Shown: one piece after another, positions 17,279-26,847 of the stretch
How the letters are laid out: every line of letters begins with the position of its first letter
How positions within the stretch are numbered: the first letter of the stretch is position 1
Made by a program: the position numbers and the translations under genes
The notes under the pieces: model-generated
Database searches by the model: none
What the model was told of the DNA's origin: nothing
What the model saw: the letters and a program-made list of their open reading frames with translations, nothing else
Source: Desulfocapsa sp.
GTDB taxonomy: Bacteria; Desulfobacterota; Desulfobulbia; Desulfobulbales; Desulfocapsaceae
Assembly (NCBI GenBank): GCA_030145625.1
Contig: JAQYVF010000016.1
Span: 1-64,000, forward strand
Length of the DNA stretch: 64,000 bases
Reading direction: 5' to 3'

Positions 17279-17853
17279 CCCCATCTTCTCTTCCCACTCT
17301 CATCGAGCCTCTGATCGAAAAAACAGGGTGGAACCGCATGGCAAAACGCGAAAAGCTCATGATTGGAGCTCTGCTTGTCTTTACCGGGTCTATTTTCCTC
17401 TTTCATTTTCTTTTTTCTCCCCTCCTCGATTCCAGACAGCGACTACATAAATCATTGAGCAATAAGAAAGTGGAACTCCAGGACATTCGTAACCTGCAAA
17501 AAGAATATCAATCCCTTCAACATCAAACAGGAAACATTCAAGAACGAATAACAAAAAGACCCAAGACCTTCACCCTCTTTTCCTTTATTGAGCAACAGGC
17601 AGCTGCCGCCAAAATAAAAGAGCAAATCAGCTATCTCAAACCCAGTGAGATAGAAGGAGATGGTCCGCTGAACGAATCAAGGGTGGATATGAAACTGCAG
17701 AGGATCAATCTTCGTGATCTTGTCAATTTCCTCAAAGGACTTGAGTCACCAAAGGATGTGGTCTTCATCAACCGGATCTCTATCCAGGAACATGGTAAGG
17801 ACGAGGGATACGTGAATGCCGTGATCCAAATCATCACCTTTAGGGAAGCATGA
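17275..17853 (+). CDS. gspM: Type II secretion protein GspM (PilO-like)
   Basis: 192 aa from ATG 17275, chosen because ATGA overlaps the gspL stop; a frame start at 17257 is less likely. A short cytoplasmic N-terminus ends in KREK, then a membrane helix (LMIGALLVFTGSIFLFHFLF). A coiled-coil stretch follows (RQRLHKSLSNKKVELQDIRN and onward) and then a small ferredoxin-like periplasmic domain. The order matches GspM, the partner of GspL. Its stop overlaps the gspN start. Confidence 0.85.
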   Translation: MTPSSLPTLIEPLIEKTGWNRMAKREKLMIGALLVFTGSIFLFHFLFSPLLDSRQRLHKSLSNKKVELQDIRNLQKEYQSLQHQTGNIQERITKRPKTFTLFSFIEQQAAAAKIKEQISYLKPSEIEGDGPLNESRVDMKLQRINLRDLVNFLKGLESPKDVVFINRISIQEHGKDEGYVNAVIQIITFREA

Positions 17854-18743
17854 TGAACTTTTTCAGCAACAGACTTGTTCTCTTTATCAGCCTGATCATT
17901 TACACCCTGCTCCTGTCAGCGACCCTGCTCTACTTTCGTTTTCCTGCAGAAAAGCTGAAGCTCTCCTGTCAATACGGACTGGAACAGCTGCTGTCCGTCA
18001 AGCATTGCTCCATTGGCCAGCTCAGCTACCGCTTCCCCTTCAGTATGGCAGCCAGCGAGGTAACATTCAGCAACAGGGAAGGAGAAGGCAAACAACTCTT
18101 CACCATAGATCAGGCAACTCTTACCCCAACCCTGACAGCCCCGACTTCACGTTTTCTGGTCACCCTCAATGCATGTGGGGGCAAACACGATTTCACACTG
18201 CTCCTGAACCGTACTGATAAAAAATTCACCCTCAAAGATATTCACCTGACGGATCTCGACCTGTCCCAACTCCCCTTTCTCCGACAGTCCACAACAAGGG
18301 AAATCAGTGGAAAGCTTGAAGGAAATGGGAGCTACCATGGTAGCTGGGATGAAGGTAAATACGTGGCCGAAGGCCAGGGGACAATAGTATTGAGTAAAGG
18401 GAGCTTCGGTCTCCTCTATCCCATTCTCTCTCTAAAAAAGATCGATCTCCAGCACCTTGCAGCCGATCTCTCTTTTCAAGAGAACAGTCTGGAATTCAAA
18501 AAAGGAACCTTTAACGGACAGGAACTGAAAGGAGATTTTTCCGGTATGCTGGGACTACAGTCAGCATTCAAAACTTCCACCCTCTCCTTTCGAGGAAAAC
18601 TTGACCCTCTGCCGCCCCTGTTAAAAAAGAGCAAGCATGCGAAAAACATGGTAAATCAACTTAAAAAACGACATAATCAAAATGGTCTGCCCTTTCGTCT
18701 GAATGGGGTAGTACAGAAACCGAGCTTCCGTTTTGACTCCTGA
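17850..18743 (+). CDS. gspN: Type II secretion protein GspN
   Basis: 297 aa with an N-terminal membrane anchor (VLFISLIIYTLLLSATLLYF) and a long periplasmic AsmA-like beta domain (KLSCQYGLEQLLSVKHCSIG, then LEGNGSYHGSWDEGKYVAEG and a repeated FKKGTFNGQELKGDFSG-type strand). It matches the GspN form found in deltaproteobacteria and Leptospira rather than the short enterobacterial one. Its exact role is unsettled; it may bridge to the outer membrane. It lies between gspM and gspC in a tight run. Confidence 0.8.
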   Translation: MMNFFSNRLVLFISLIIYTLLLSATLLYFRFPAEKLKLSCQYGLEQLLSVKHCSIGQLSYRFPFSMAASEVTFSNREGEGKQLFTIDQATLTPTLTAPTSRFLVTLNACGGKHDFTLLLNRTDKKFTLKDIHLTDLDLSQLPFLRQSTTREISGKLEGNGSYHGSWDEGKYVAEGQGTIVLSKGSFGLLYPILSLKKIDLQHLAADLSFQENSLEFKKGTFNGQELKGDFSGMLGLQSAFKTSTLSFRGKLDPLPPLLKKSKHAKNMVNQLKKRHNQNGLPFRLNGVVQKPSFRFDS

Positions 18744-18757
18744 TTCATTCAAATAGC

Positions 18758-19528
18758 ATGACTAACCGTCTCTCTATCATAGGTCTCTTTGTCCTGGCAA
18801 CCCTTCTGGCCACAGGTGGTGTCGAGCTGTTTTGTCGATTTCTCGACCAGACCCTTATCGTTGAGCCCCTGCCATCAGTAACGAAGGCCTCGGGTCCTGC
18901 CTGGACAAATACCGGTGCAAAACCTCCGGCTCCCGGCATGGCCTCAAGACCAGGAACTGCCGGCAAAGATTACTCAATCATCATCAAACGAAGCCTCTTT
19001 GGCAAGGCCCAGAAAAAGGTGACCAACGAGGCCGCTCCTGCACCAACCCCTGTCCTGGAAGCGACCTCTCTGGATCTCATTCTTCTTGGAACCATCAGTG
19101 GCGGCGCTAACAATCAACGTGCAATCATCCAGGACAAAAGAAAAAAAACACAGGACATCTATTACAAAGGTGATGCCATAGGACCGGCCTTGATCAAGGA
19201 AATACTCCGTGGCAAGGTCATCCTCACCGTGAGAGGCAAGGATGAAGTCCTGCTCATGAAAGAACCAAAGAGTTCTCCCTCAAGAAGAAATGCAACTCGT
19301 ACACCGCTTCTTGTTAATGAGTTTGTGGTGGAAGAGCCAGAACCCATCACTGAAGAAGTCATCGATTCTGAAGACATCGTAGATATGATGGATCCCGAGA
19401 CACCTCCCCCTGCTGTCAGAGATGATGTCAATGGCAGACCCGGAGGACGAAATCAAGGCCCCAATCGCTCTGCCCCTCCGCGAAAAGTCTCTTTTAAAAA
19501 GAAAAACAATCAGGTAGCTGAACCATGA
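18758..19528 (+). CDS. gspC: Type II secretion protein GspC
   Basis: 256 aa. An N-terminal membrane helix (IIGLFVLATLLATGGVELF) is followed by a Pro/Ala linker and the homology-region domain (KRSLFGK, LDLILLGTISGGANNQRAII, YYKGDAIGPALIKEI, KVILTVRGKDEVLL). This domain contacts the periplasmic N-domains of the GspD secretin. The C-terminal 70 residues are disordered, acidic then basic, with no PDZ domain. It overlaps gspD by 4 bases, consistent with coupled production of the two partners. Confidence 0.88.
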   Translation: MTNRLSIIGLFVLATLLATGGVELFCRFLDQTLIVEPLPSVTKASGPAWTNTGAKPPAPGMASRPGTAGKDYSIIIKRSLFGKAQKKVTNEAAPAPTPVLEATSLDLILLGTISGGANNQRAIIQDKRKKTQDIYYKGDAIGPALIKEILRGKVILTVRGKDEVLLMKEPKSSPSRRNATRTPLLVNEFVVEEPEPITEEVIDSEDIVDMMDPETPPPAVRDDVNGRPGGRNQGPNRSAPPRKVSFKKKNNQVAEP

Positions 19529-21822
19529 TCTATATAGCCAGCAAAACTCTTTCCCAGAGAATCAGGCCCCTGTCCCTGTTTCTTCTCTATTTTACCCTGA
19601 CCCTCATCCCCTGTATGGCAAGCAGTGCACAGCAGGACATTTCCATACCCAAGCCACAGGCCGAATCCCAGCGTTTTATCACCATAGACTTCGATAATGT
19701 GGATATCCTCCTCTTTATTAAATATATCAGTGAACTCACGGGGAAAAACTTTATCATCGACAAAACGGTGAAAGGAACCGTTTCCATCATCTCCCCCACC
19801 AAGATTTCCGAGGAAGAGGCCTACCGGGTCTTTGAATCGGTACTCGCCGTCAACGGCTTTACCACGGTCAAGGCCGGTTCCATGGTCAAAATCATGCCTT
19901 CGGTCAGAGCCCGTACCGAAAACATCGATACCCTGAGCCATGGTCTCCCTTCAGACCCGGAAGACAGGATTGTTACCCAGCTCATCCCTCTCACCCACAT
20001 CACTCCAGGCGAGATGAAAAAGGTGTTGGCCCCCCTGGTTTCCAAGACCTCGGTGGTCATCGCCCATACCCAGTCCGGCATGCTAATTGTCACTGACACC
20101 CTCTCCAATATCCAGAAACTGCTGTCCATCATTGAGACCATAGACGTCGCTTACAGCAGCGATGAGCTGGAAGTTGTGACCCTGGAAAATGCCACTGCCA
20201 CCACCCTGGCCACCACCATCAACGCCATCTTCCAACGCTCAAGTATACCAAAAAAAGGGGGCAGCACCTCCTCCGGGATTAAAGTGGTTCCTTATGACCG
20301 GATCAATGCCCTGATTATTCTGGCAGGCCCAGGTGACATCATTCGCGTTAAACGACTGATTACCTTGCTCGACCCGGAGCCTGAAAGAAACGAGGGCAAT
20401 ATCCAGGTGGTCTATCTCCAGCACGCAACAGCCAAGGAGTTGGCTGCTGTCCTCAACAACCTTCCGGGCCAACAGAGTGATCCTAAAGCCCCTCAAAAGG
20501 CACCGACTATCTCCAAAAATGTCAAAATCATGCCGGACGAGGAGACCAACTCTCTCATCATCACCGCCTCCCGTTCCGAATTCAAGGTCCTGGAAAACGT
20601 GATCAAGAAGCTGGATATCCCCCGCCGCATGGTCTACATTGAGGCACTCATTTTAGAGGTCAATACAGACACCAGCTTCGATGTAGGGGTCAATTGGCTC
20701 GGCGCAGGGGCCTTTGCCGATAACACCGGAGCCTTGGTCGGCGGCTGGGGAGGAAGTGACGGATTTTCCATGGACGGGGCCATCTCCACCAATACGGCCG
20801 GTGCCGTCTCCGTTGGCACCGGTTTTACCCTGGGAGTCCTGAAACAGGGAATAGAGATCGGAGGAATCACCTTCCCCAATATCGCCGCAATTTTGAAGGC
20901 CTATAAAAGCGATTCCAATTTCAACATTATTTCCACCCCGCAAATGCTGACCACGGATAACAAAAAGGCCGAGATCAGCGTCGGTGAAAACCGCCCTTAC
21001 CTCACCAGGACTTCCGAGGCAGACAGCGGTACAGGATATCAGAATTATGAATATAAGGATATCGCCACCAAGCTGATCATCACTCCCCAGATCAATCAGG
21101 CCGACACCCTGCGCCTGGAAATCTCTACCGAGGTCAGTAAACTCAATACTGCTGACTCCGAGACTGACCGCCCGGTCACCTTCAAGCGAACGACCGAGAC
21201 CACAGTCCTGGTCCAGGATAACGACACCATTGTTATCGGAGGAATCATCGGCCACGATGCCACGGAAGCCGAGTGGAAGATTCCCCTGCTCGGCGATATC
21301 CCCTTCCTGGGCTGGCTGTTCAAGACCCACAGCACCAAACATTTGAAGACCAATATGTTTATCTTCATCACCCCCCATATCATCAAAAATCCTGCTGATA
21401 TTGCCCGGGTGACCCTGACCAAGGAGGAACAGCTCGACAAGGTCATGCCTGATGTCAGGGAGCAACTGCATCGACAAGTCAACCTCGACCATGCCATGGG
21501 CCTCTCTGATATCGGCTTTCAGAGGATGCAGGCTGAGCGCTATGAGGAAGCGAAAAACTTTTTCCAAGAGGCCCTGGATATCAATCCCAAGTATCCATAT
21601 GCCCTGCTGAATCTTGGTGTCATTTGCGAGAAGGAGGGGAACCCCACAGATGCCATTAAATACTACCAACAGGTTATTGATAATGGCGTGGACGAGAAGA
21701 CAGGTAAAACTCTAGGTGCAGGGCCCACCACAATGAATTTACTCAAACTCTGTCGGGAAAACATTGATCGGCTCTTAAAAAAGCAAGACAGCTGGCCCTA
21801 TCCGGAAAATAATGACATGTAA
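19525..21822 (+). CDS. gspD: Type II secretion secretin GspD with C-terminal TPR
   Basis: 765 aa with a signal peptide (cut near ASSAQQD, about residue 34). The N0 domain (ITIDFDNVDILLFIKYISEL) and three N1-N3 repeats (for example NIQVVYLQHATAKELAAVL) are followed by the secretin core with VEALILEVNTDTSFDVGVNW, the gate region and the closing VLVQDNDTIVIGGIIG and PLLGDIPFLGWLFK segments. It forms the outer-membrane channel. After the core, residues about 655-755 form two TPR-like repeats (RMQAERYEEAKNFFQEALDI, YALLNLGVICEKEGN), which standard GspD lacks. A MITE-like repeat lies just after the stop. Confidence 0.95.
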   Translation: MIYIASKTLSQRIRPLSLFLLYFTLTLIPCMASSAQQDISIPKPQAESQRFITIDFDNVDILLFIKYISELTGKNFIIDKTVKGTVSIISPTKISEEEAYRVFESVLAVNGFTTVKAGSMVKIMPSVRARTENIDTLSHGLPSDPEDRIVTQLIPLTHITPGEMKKVLAPLVSKTSVVIAHTQSGMLIVTDTLSNIQKLLSIIETIDVAYSSDELEVVTLENATATTLATTINAIFQRSSIPKKGGSTSSGIKVVPYDRINALIILAGPGDIIRVKRLITLLDPEPERNEGNIQVVYLQHATAKELAAVLNNLPGQQSDPKAPQKAPTISKNVKIMPDEETNSLIITASRSEFKVLENVIKKLDIPRRMVYIEALILEVNTDTSFDVGVNWLGAGAFADNTGALVGGWGGSDGFSMDGAISTNTAGAVSVGTGFTLGVLKQGIEIGGITFPNIAAILKAYKSDSNFNIISTPQMLTTDNKKAEISVGENRPYLTRTSEADSGTGYQNYEYKDIATKLIITPQINQADTLRLEISTEVSKLNTADSETDRPVTFKRTTETTVLVQDNDTIVIGGIIGHDATEAEWKIPLLGDIPFLGWLFKTHSTKHLKTNMFIFITPHIIKNPADIARVTLTKEEQLDKVMPDVREQLHRQVNLDHAMGLSDIGFQRMQAERYEEAKNFFQEALDINPKYPYALLNLGVICEKEGNPTDAIKYYQQVIDNGVDEKTGKTLGAGPTTMNLLKLCRENIDRLLKKQDSWPYPENNDM

Positions 21823-21827
21823 CCACA

Positions 21828-22016
21828 GGGTACCTTGAAAAATTAGAATTTTCGTTCAAAATCGAGGCATGAGAAAAGATTTACCTCAGGTGCCCTGCAA
21901 GAATCACCCTAACTACGGGTACAAGTACCCTTGGGGTGCATCCACCTGATATTCCGAGGATAAGATTTATTTCATAACGAAGAGTTTGGGCGAAAAGGCA
22001 ATTTCGCAAGGTGGCC
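21828..22016 (+). repeat. MITE-like repeat, copy B (189 bp)
   Basis: Starts GGGTACCTTGAAAAATTAG, ends GCAAGGTGGCC and is flanked by CACA on both sides (21824-21827, 22017-22020). Both outer parts match copies A and C, but about 48 extra or different bases occupy the middle (around 21890-21940). It separates gspD from gspE. Confidence 0.85.
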
Positions 22017-22043
22017 CACAGCCATTAACTACAAATTAATATC

Positions 22044-23729
22044 ATGCAACACGCAACAGACTTTTTCATAAAGCAGCTGGGTATCCCCAGCGAAGCTGTC
22101 CATCAGGCACTGGAACTCCAAAAGGAAAAGGGAGGGACACTGGTACGCACACTGGTGCGCCAGAATATGGTGGATGAAATCGAACTACTACAGAAACTTG
22201 GCAAAGAAATGGGGATGGAGCAGACCACCTCCCTGCCACCAGAGATCAACACCGACTTTACCGCTTCCATCCCCATTGCCTTTTTAAAAAAACATGTCAT
22301 GGTGCCGTTGGCTATTGGTGATGACGCCTTTATCGCCATCAATGACCCCTTCAACTTCCAGGCCTTGGATGATCTTCGCCGCCTCCTGGGCTGGGTAGGA
22401 GTACGTCCTGTACTCTGTCCCCAAGCCGCCATTGTCTCGGCCATCAATTTCGCCTATGACATGACCCAGACCACGGCAGAGGAGGTCATGCAGGACATTG
22501 ACGAAGAAGATCCGGAGGCACTGTTCTCCGAAATCCAAGAAACCGGTGACCTGCTCGATGACACCAGCGACTCCCCGGTTATTCGCCTGGTCAATCTCAT
22601 GTTTTCTCAGTCCGTACGAGACAATGCCTCGGATATCCATATCGAACCCTACCAGAACTCACTGAAGATCAGACAACGACTGGACGGCATTCTCTATGAC
22701 ATGCTTAACCCACCCAAACATGTGCAGTCGGCATTGATCTCCAGGATCAAAATTATGGCAAATCTCAACATTGCTGAGAAACGTCTTCCACAGGATGGCC
22801 GAATCGAACTCAAAGTTGCCAACAAGGATGTGGACATCCGTGTTTCCACTCTGCCTACTGCCTTTGGTGAACGGGTGGTGCTTCGCCTTCTCGACAAGTC
22901 TTCGGTCCTTATCTCCCTTACCGATCTCGGCATGCCGGATGATCGTTTCATCCCCTTCTCAGAACAGATCAGAGCAGCCAACGGAATCGTCCTGGTCACT
23001 GGTCCTACGGGAAGCGGAAAGACCACCACTCTCTATGCAGCACTCACCTCCATCAATAATACCGACATCAATATCATCACGGTGGAAGACCCCATTGAAT
23101 ACCGAATTAGCGGTATCGGTCAGGTCCAGGTCAACCCCAAGATTGAGCTCACTTTTGCCTCCGGCCTGCGTTCCATCGTCCGTCAGGATCCGGATGTGAT
23201 CCTGGTAGGAGAAATTCGTGACACCGAGACCGCCAAAATTGCCATACAATCAGCCCTTACCGGTCACCTGGTCTTTTCCACCCTGCATACCAACGATGCA
23301 TCCAGCGCCATCACCCGTCTCATTGACATGGATATCGAACCCTTCCTTATATCCTCCTCCATCAATGCCATCCTGGCCCAGCGTTTGGTGCGCATTATCT
23401 GTCCCCACTGCAAAGAAGGATACGTACCGGATCCGATGGCCATCAAAAAACTCGGCCTCACACCGGAAGAAATGGAAGGAAAACAGGTGTACCGTGGGAA
23501 GGGGTGCAGCAAATGTCATCACACCGGCTTCAAGGGACGCTGCGGTATTTTTGAACTCCTGCTCATGGATCAGACCATGAAACATCTGGTTCTGAACACA
23601 GCCAATGCCAATGATATCAAAGACCAGGCAGTCAAAAATGGGATGATCACCCTTCGTCGCGACGGCGCCAACAAAGTCCTGCAAGGTATCACCACCATCG
23701 AAGAAGTATTCCGTGTTTCTCAGGAATAG
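22044..23729 (+). CDS. gspE: Type II secretion ATPase GspE
   Basis: 561 aa. The N1 domain (ALELQKEKGGTLVRTLVRQN) is followed by the T2SSE core with Walker A GPTGSGKT (320-327), Asp box region, Walker B ILVGEIRDTETA and a His box (FSTLHTNDA). A zinc-binding four-cysteine loop is present (CPHC at 453-456, CSKC at about 488-491). GspE is the cytoplasmic hexameric motor that drives pseudopilus assembly through GspL and GspF. It is the last gene of the cluster, separated from gspD by a repeat. Confidence 0.96.
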   Translation: MQHATDFFIKQLGIPSEAVHQALELQKEKGGTLVRTLVRQNMVDEIELLQKLGKEMGMEQTTSLPPEINTDFTASIPIAFLKKHVMVPLAIGDDAFIAINDPFNFQALDDLRRLLGWVGVRPVLCPQAAIVSAINFAYDMTQTTAEEVMQDIDEEDPEALFSEIQETGDLLDDTSDSPVIRLVNLMFSQSVRDNASDIHIEPYQNSLKIRQRLDGILYDMLNPPKHVQSALISRIKIMANLNIAEKRLPQDGRIELKVANKDVDIRVSTLPTAFGERVVLRLLDKSSVLISLTDLGMPDDRFIPFSEQIRAANGIVLVTGPTGSGKTTTLYAALTSINNTDINIITVEDPIEYRISGIGQVQVNPKIELTFASGLRSIVRQDPDVILVGEIRDTETAKIAIQSALTGHLVFSTLHTNDASSAITRLIDMDIEPFLISSSINAILAQRLVRIICPHCKEGYVPDPMAIKKLGLTPEEMEGKQVYRGKGCSKCHHTGFKGRCGIFELLLMDQTMKHLVLNTANANDIKDQAVKNGMITLRRDGANKVLQGITTIEEVFRVSQE

Positions 23730-23822
23730 GAGAAGAGTGAAGATCTAAGTGCTCTTTACGCACTCAGAAAACTACATCTTTTCAAGACCATCAGGCCTAG
23801 ACATTAGCGACATCTAAAATTA

Positions 23823-24371
23823 ATGCGTCTCTTTACCGCCATAGACCTGCCCAGAGAGCAGAGAAACTTTCTGCACAGACTGACAAAGGAACTCTCCGGG
23901 ATACGTGTCACGCCGCAGGCACAGCTGCACCTGACTCTGAACTTTATCGGCGAAGTAAATGCCATGCACTTCCGTAAGCTGTGTGAAGAATGCATGGCCG
24001 TCACAACAACTCCCTTTTCTATACAACTCCAGGGGATAGGAACCTTCCCACCCAAGGGTCCCCCACGTATTCTCTGGGTCGGAGTGCCCCCCTGCCTACC
24101 ATTGCTGCAACTCCAGCAACTTCTCAAGAAAAAACTCTTAACTACAGGCATCAGACAGGAAGAAAGAAAGTTTCGTCCCCATATCACCTTGGCCAGAATC
24201 AAACACTGTTCTCAAAAGGATCTATCCACCTTTTGCAAGGCCCATGCAGAGCTGACCTTCCCTCCGTTTACGGTAACAACCTACCATCTCTACTCCAGTA
24301 GACTTTCCAGAGCAGGTGCTGCACATACTCTGGAGCAGAGTTTTGAACTACAGAAGGACACGAAAAACTAA
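23823..24371 (+). CDS. thpR: RNA 2',3'-cyclic phosphodiesterase ThpR (2H family)
   Basis: 182 aa, the usual size. It has the two HxTx motifs of the 2H phosphoesterase fold: HLTL (36-39) and HITL (120-123), with the N-terminus MRLFTAIDLPREQRNFL typical of ThpR/LigT. The enzyme opens 2',3'-cyclic phosphates at RNA ends in the cytoplasm and was first described as a 2'-5' RNA ligase. It begins 93 bases after gspE with no clear promoter, so it may be cotranscribed. Copy C of the repeat begins 2 bases after its stop. Confidence 0.9.
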   Translation: MRLFTAIDLPREQRNFLHRLTKELSGIRVTPQAQLHLTLNFIGEVNAMHFRKLCEECMAVTTTPFSIQLQGIGTFPPKGPPRILWVGVPPCLPLLQLQQLLKKKLLTTGIRQEERKFRPHITLARIKHCSQKDLSTFCKAHAELTFPPFTVTTYHLYSSRLSRAGAAHTLEQSFELQKDTKN

Positions 24372-24372
24372 A

Positions 24373-24513
24373 GGGTACCTTGAAAAATTAGACCTTTCGT
24401 TCAAAATAGAGGCATGAGAAAAAATTTACCGCAGGCATATATTTGATATTCCGAGGATACAGTTTTTCTTATAACGAAGAGATTGGGCGAAAAGGCAATT
24501 TTGCAAGGTGGCC
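24373..24513 (+). repeat. MITE-like repeat, copy C (141 bp)
   Basis: Starts GGGTACCTTGAAAAATTAG, ends TTTTGCAAGGTGGCC. The flanks TAAA (24369-24372) and TCAA (24514-24517) agree at 3 of 4 bases. It matches the reverse complement of copy A over its whole length. Confidence 0.85.
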
Positions 24514-24573
24514 TCAAGCCTGTTCCCACTCACAGCTGCAAATACATTTCCCTGCAAAACCAGAAGAATCCAG

Positions 24574-26847
24574 CTACGCTTGGTTCTTCTTCTCTCGCTT
24601 TGCCTGATACATTCGCAAATCTGCCCGGTTCATCAACTGCTCCAGGCTCTCTTTTTCCCCTAACCTGGCAATTCCAAAACTGATAGACATTGTAAAAGAC
24701 AATTCCCCTGTCTCATTTATCTTCTCAACCGCCTCAACCATGCGCCTGGCAATTGCTTCTTTACTGTTTGTCCCAGACCGACAACAAGTGAATACGGCAA
24801 ATTCATCACCACCCAAACGAGCTACCACATCAGGCTGGCGAAACATTCGTTTTAACAATTGGGCAGTCGATCGTATGGCCAAGTCTCCCACTTTATGCCC
24901 CTGCAGGTCATTGATTGTCTTAAGATCATCAATATCAATATAGGTGACAAAGGCATCCTGGTCATTACGCCGGACAGCGGCAAGCTGTTTTTCAGCAAAG
25001 AGTAGAAATCCACGGCGATTATAAATAGTTGTCAGCTTATCAGTAATCGCCATATCCCTGAGCTTTTGCTCCATTCTTCTGAAAAGAGTAATATCCTGAA
25101 AATCCTCGACAACCCCGATAAAGTCACCATTTTTGTCACAGAGAGAAGATGCAGTTACAATACAATCAATATCTCTGTCAGAGATCATTTTTTTCTGCAT
25201 TTCCGTTTTGAAATGGCCGGGAGCGGAAGCGAGACGATCCAAAGGACAATTCTTGGTACCACAGTTTTGACCCGGCAGAATTTCATAACATTTTTTCCCG
25301 ACAATCTCTTCAGAACTTGTGCCCACCATGTCGCAAAAGGCCTTGTTGACCCTCAGAACAACATGATTGACGTCAACAATACGCATACCGTTGGCTGCCG
25401 TATTAAAGACCTGATCCAATTTCATATGAGATTCAAACAGGAGGTCTTCTCCTTCTTTTCTCTCTGTAATATCAAAGGCTGATCCGACCAGAAAAAGTAC
25501 CCTGTCCTTAGCATCAAGCAGGGGAGCTTTATGAACTATCAGAGTATGAGGACTCCCGTCTGCAAAATCAAAGGTCACCACCTGTTTGACCAACTCCTTT
25601 TTTTCCAGAACTTCTTCATCCATCTGCTGCTCAACGACAGACTGTTCTCTCAAAATTGCAGATTCTTTCCCTTGGCCTATCTCGTCTCTTTCCAAACCAA
25701 CCATCTCACTAAAGGCCGTGTTACAGCCGGAGAGTTTACCTTCCGGAGTTTTAAACCAGACTGGTGAAGGAATAGTCTCCATCAGCTGTTGCTGAAAATG
25801 AATCAGTTCAGTTTTCCGTTTATTAGCCATGAAATGAAGGCCAAAAGACAGACAAAGAATAATACCGAGAACGAAATGGATCATATTCCCTTTTTGACGA
25901 ATAGTCTGAATAACGGTGTCACGTCCATAACTGATGAGATAGCCAACTTCTGCGCCACTAATATCGTTGAGTATCATGAAGGTGACAAGATAGTCTTTGC
26001 CGGACAACTTGACTGGCACAGCAAAGCTTTGTTGTTGCGTAATTTTCTCATCAATACTGCCAGATAACAGTCCGTTAATCCTTACGAGTTCAGAAAAATC
26101 TAAATGCCCTTCATGGTCGCGCTTATTGAGAATCAAATCATCCTGTTCATGAAGGTAGTCTTCAAGCAGGAGACTGTGCATAGCATGGTCAGATGATACA
26201 GTTTTGATTTTTTTGTGCAGGGCGTCTTTCCTTAACAGAAGATAATATTCGAGGTTAATGACCTCTTGCAGAACATTTTCGATGGAATAAAAGGGAACAC
26301 TGGTTTCCACTGTTCCGAGATGAACACCGCCTTGTGTTAAAGGAAAGACATAGCGAAAACCCTGATAGTTTTGTCCGATTTCAAAGCCTTCAACATATCG
26401 TTCTTCGACATTTGCCAAACGAACCGATTCACGGACAGGAAAGAGTTGATCTCCAAAATTTTCAGGGAGATGAAGACGTAAAAAACTGATCCCGTCCGAG
26501 AAGTGAAAGTGAACCTGCTTAAATCCAAGGGAAAGCAATCTTTGGTAAGCAGGTAAAAGACGTTTATAAAGCAGCCCCCTTAGTTCATCTCGCCGGTTAG
26601 GATTATTGCTGGCTTCTGCAAAAAGGCTTACAACCTCCTCTACACCAAAAACCTCATTGACAACAAATTCCGCCTGCCGGGCAAAAGAGCTGAGAACAAA
26701 CCTGAATTCCTTTTCTTGACTGACCAGATGCTGCTGGATATAAAAATCCACATCCTGTTTTTTTCCACTGTTGACCATGAAAAAGAGAATGGCCTGGAAG
26801 AGGATAAAAATTCCACCGTAAATAAGGCCTGATCGCAATTTTCCCAT
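24574..26847 (-). CDS. Membrane sensor diguanylate cyclase (Cache-like, PAS-PAS-GGDEF)
   Basis: 757 aa from ATG 26847, which has GGAAGG four bases upstream; an in-frame TTG four codons earlier is less likely. A first membrane helix (about 6-24), a periplasmic double-Cache-like domain (about 30-315) and a second helix (about 325-345) are followed by two PAS domains. The second PAS has a cysteine set (CYEILPGQNCGTKNCPL) that may bind a metal or sense redox. The C-terminal GGDEF domain has an intact LGGDEFAVF signature, so it should make cyclic di-GMP. No EAL domain is present. It points leftward, away from ffh. Confidence 0.9.
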   Translation of the reverse strand: MGKLRSGLIYGGIFILFQAILFFMVNSGKKQDVDFYIQQHLVSQEKEFRFVLSSFARQAEFVVNEVFGVEEVVSLFAEASNNPNRRDELRGLLYKRLLPAYQRLLSLGFKQVHFHFSDGISFLRLHLPENFGDQLFPVRESVRLANVEERYVEGFEIGQNYQGFRYVFPLTQGGVHLGTVETSVPFYSIENVLQEVINLEYYLLLRKDALHKKIKTVSSDHAMHSLLLEDYLHEQDDLILNKRDHEGHLDFSELVRINGLLSGSIDEKITQQQSFAVPVKLSGKDYLVTFMILNDISGAEVGYLISYGRDTVIQTIRQKGNMIHFVLGIILCLSFGLHFMANKRKTELIHFQQQLMETIPSPVWFKTPEGKLSGCNTAFSEMVGLERDEIGQGKESAILREQSVVEQQMDEEVLEKKELVKQVVTFDFADGSPHTLIVHKAPLLDAKDRVLFLVGSAFDITERKEGEDLLFESHMKLDQVFNTAANGMRIVDVNHVVLRVNKAFCDMVGTSSEEIVGKKCYEILPGQNCGTKNCPLDRLASAPGHFKTEMQKKMISDRDIDCIVTASSLCDKNGDFIGVVEDFQDITLFRRMEQKLRDMAITDKLTTIYNRRGFLLFAEKQLAAVRRNDQDAFVTYIDIDDLKTINDLQGHKVGDLAIRSTAQLLKRMFRQPDVVARLGGDEFAVFTCCRSGTNSKEAIARRMVEAVEKINETGELSFTMSISFGIARLGEKESLEQLMNRADLRMYQAKREKKNQA

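Noticed and set aside
20653-21669. 338-aa frame opposite gspD
   Set aside because: Antisense shadow of the secretin gene; no ribosome site or recognisable domain.
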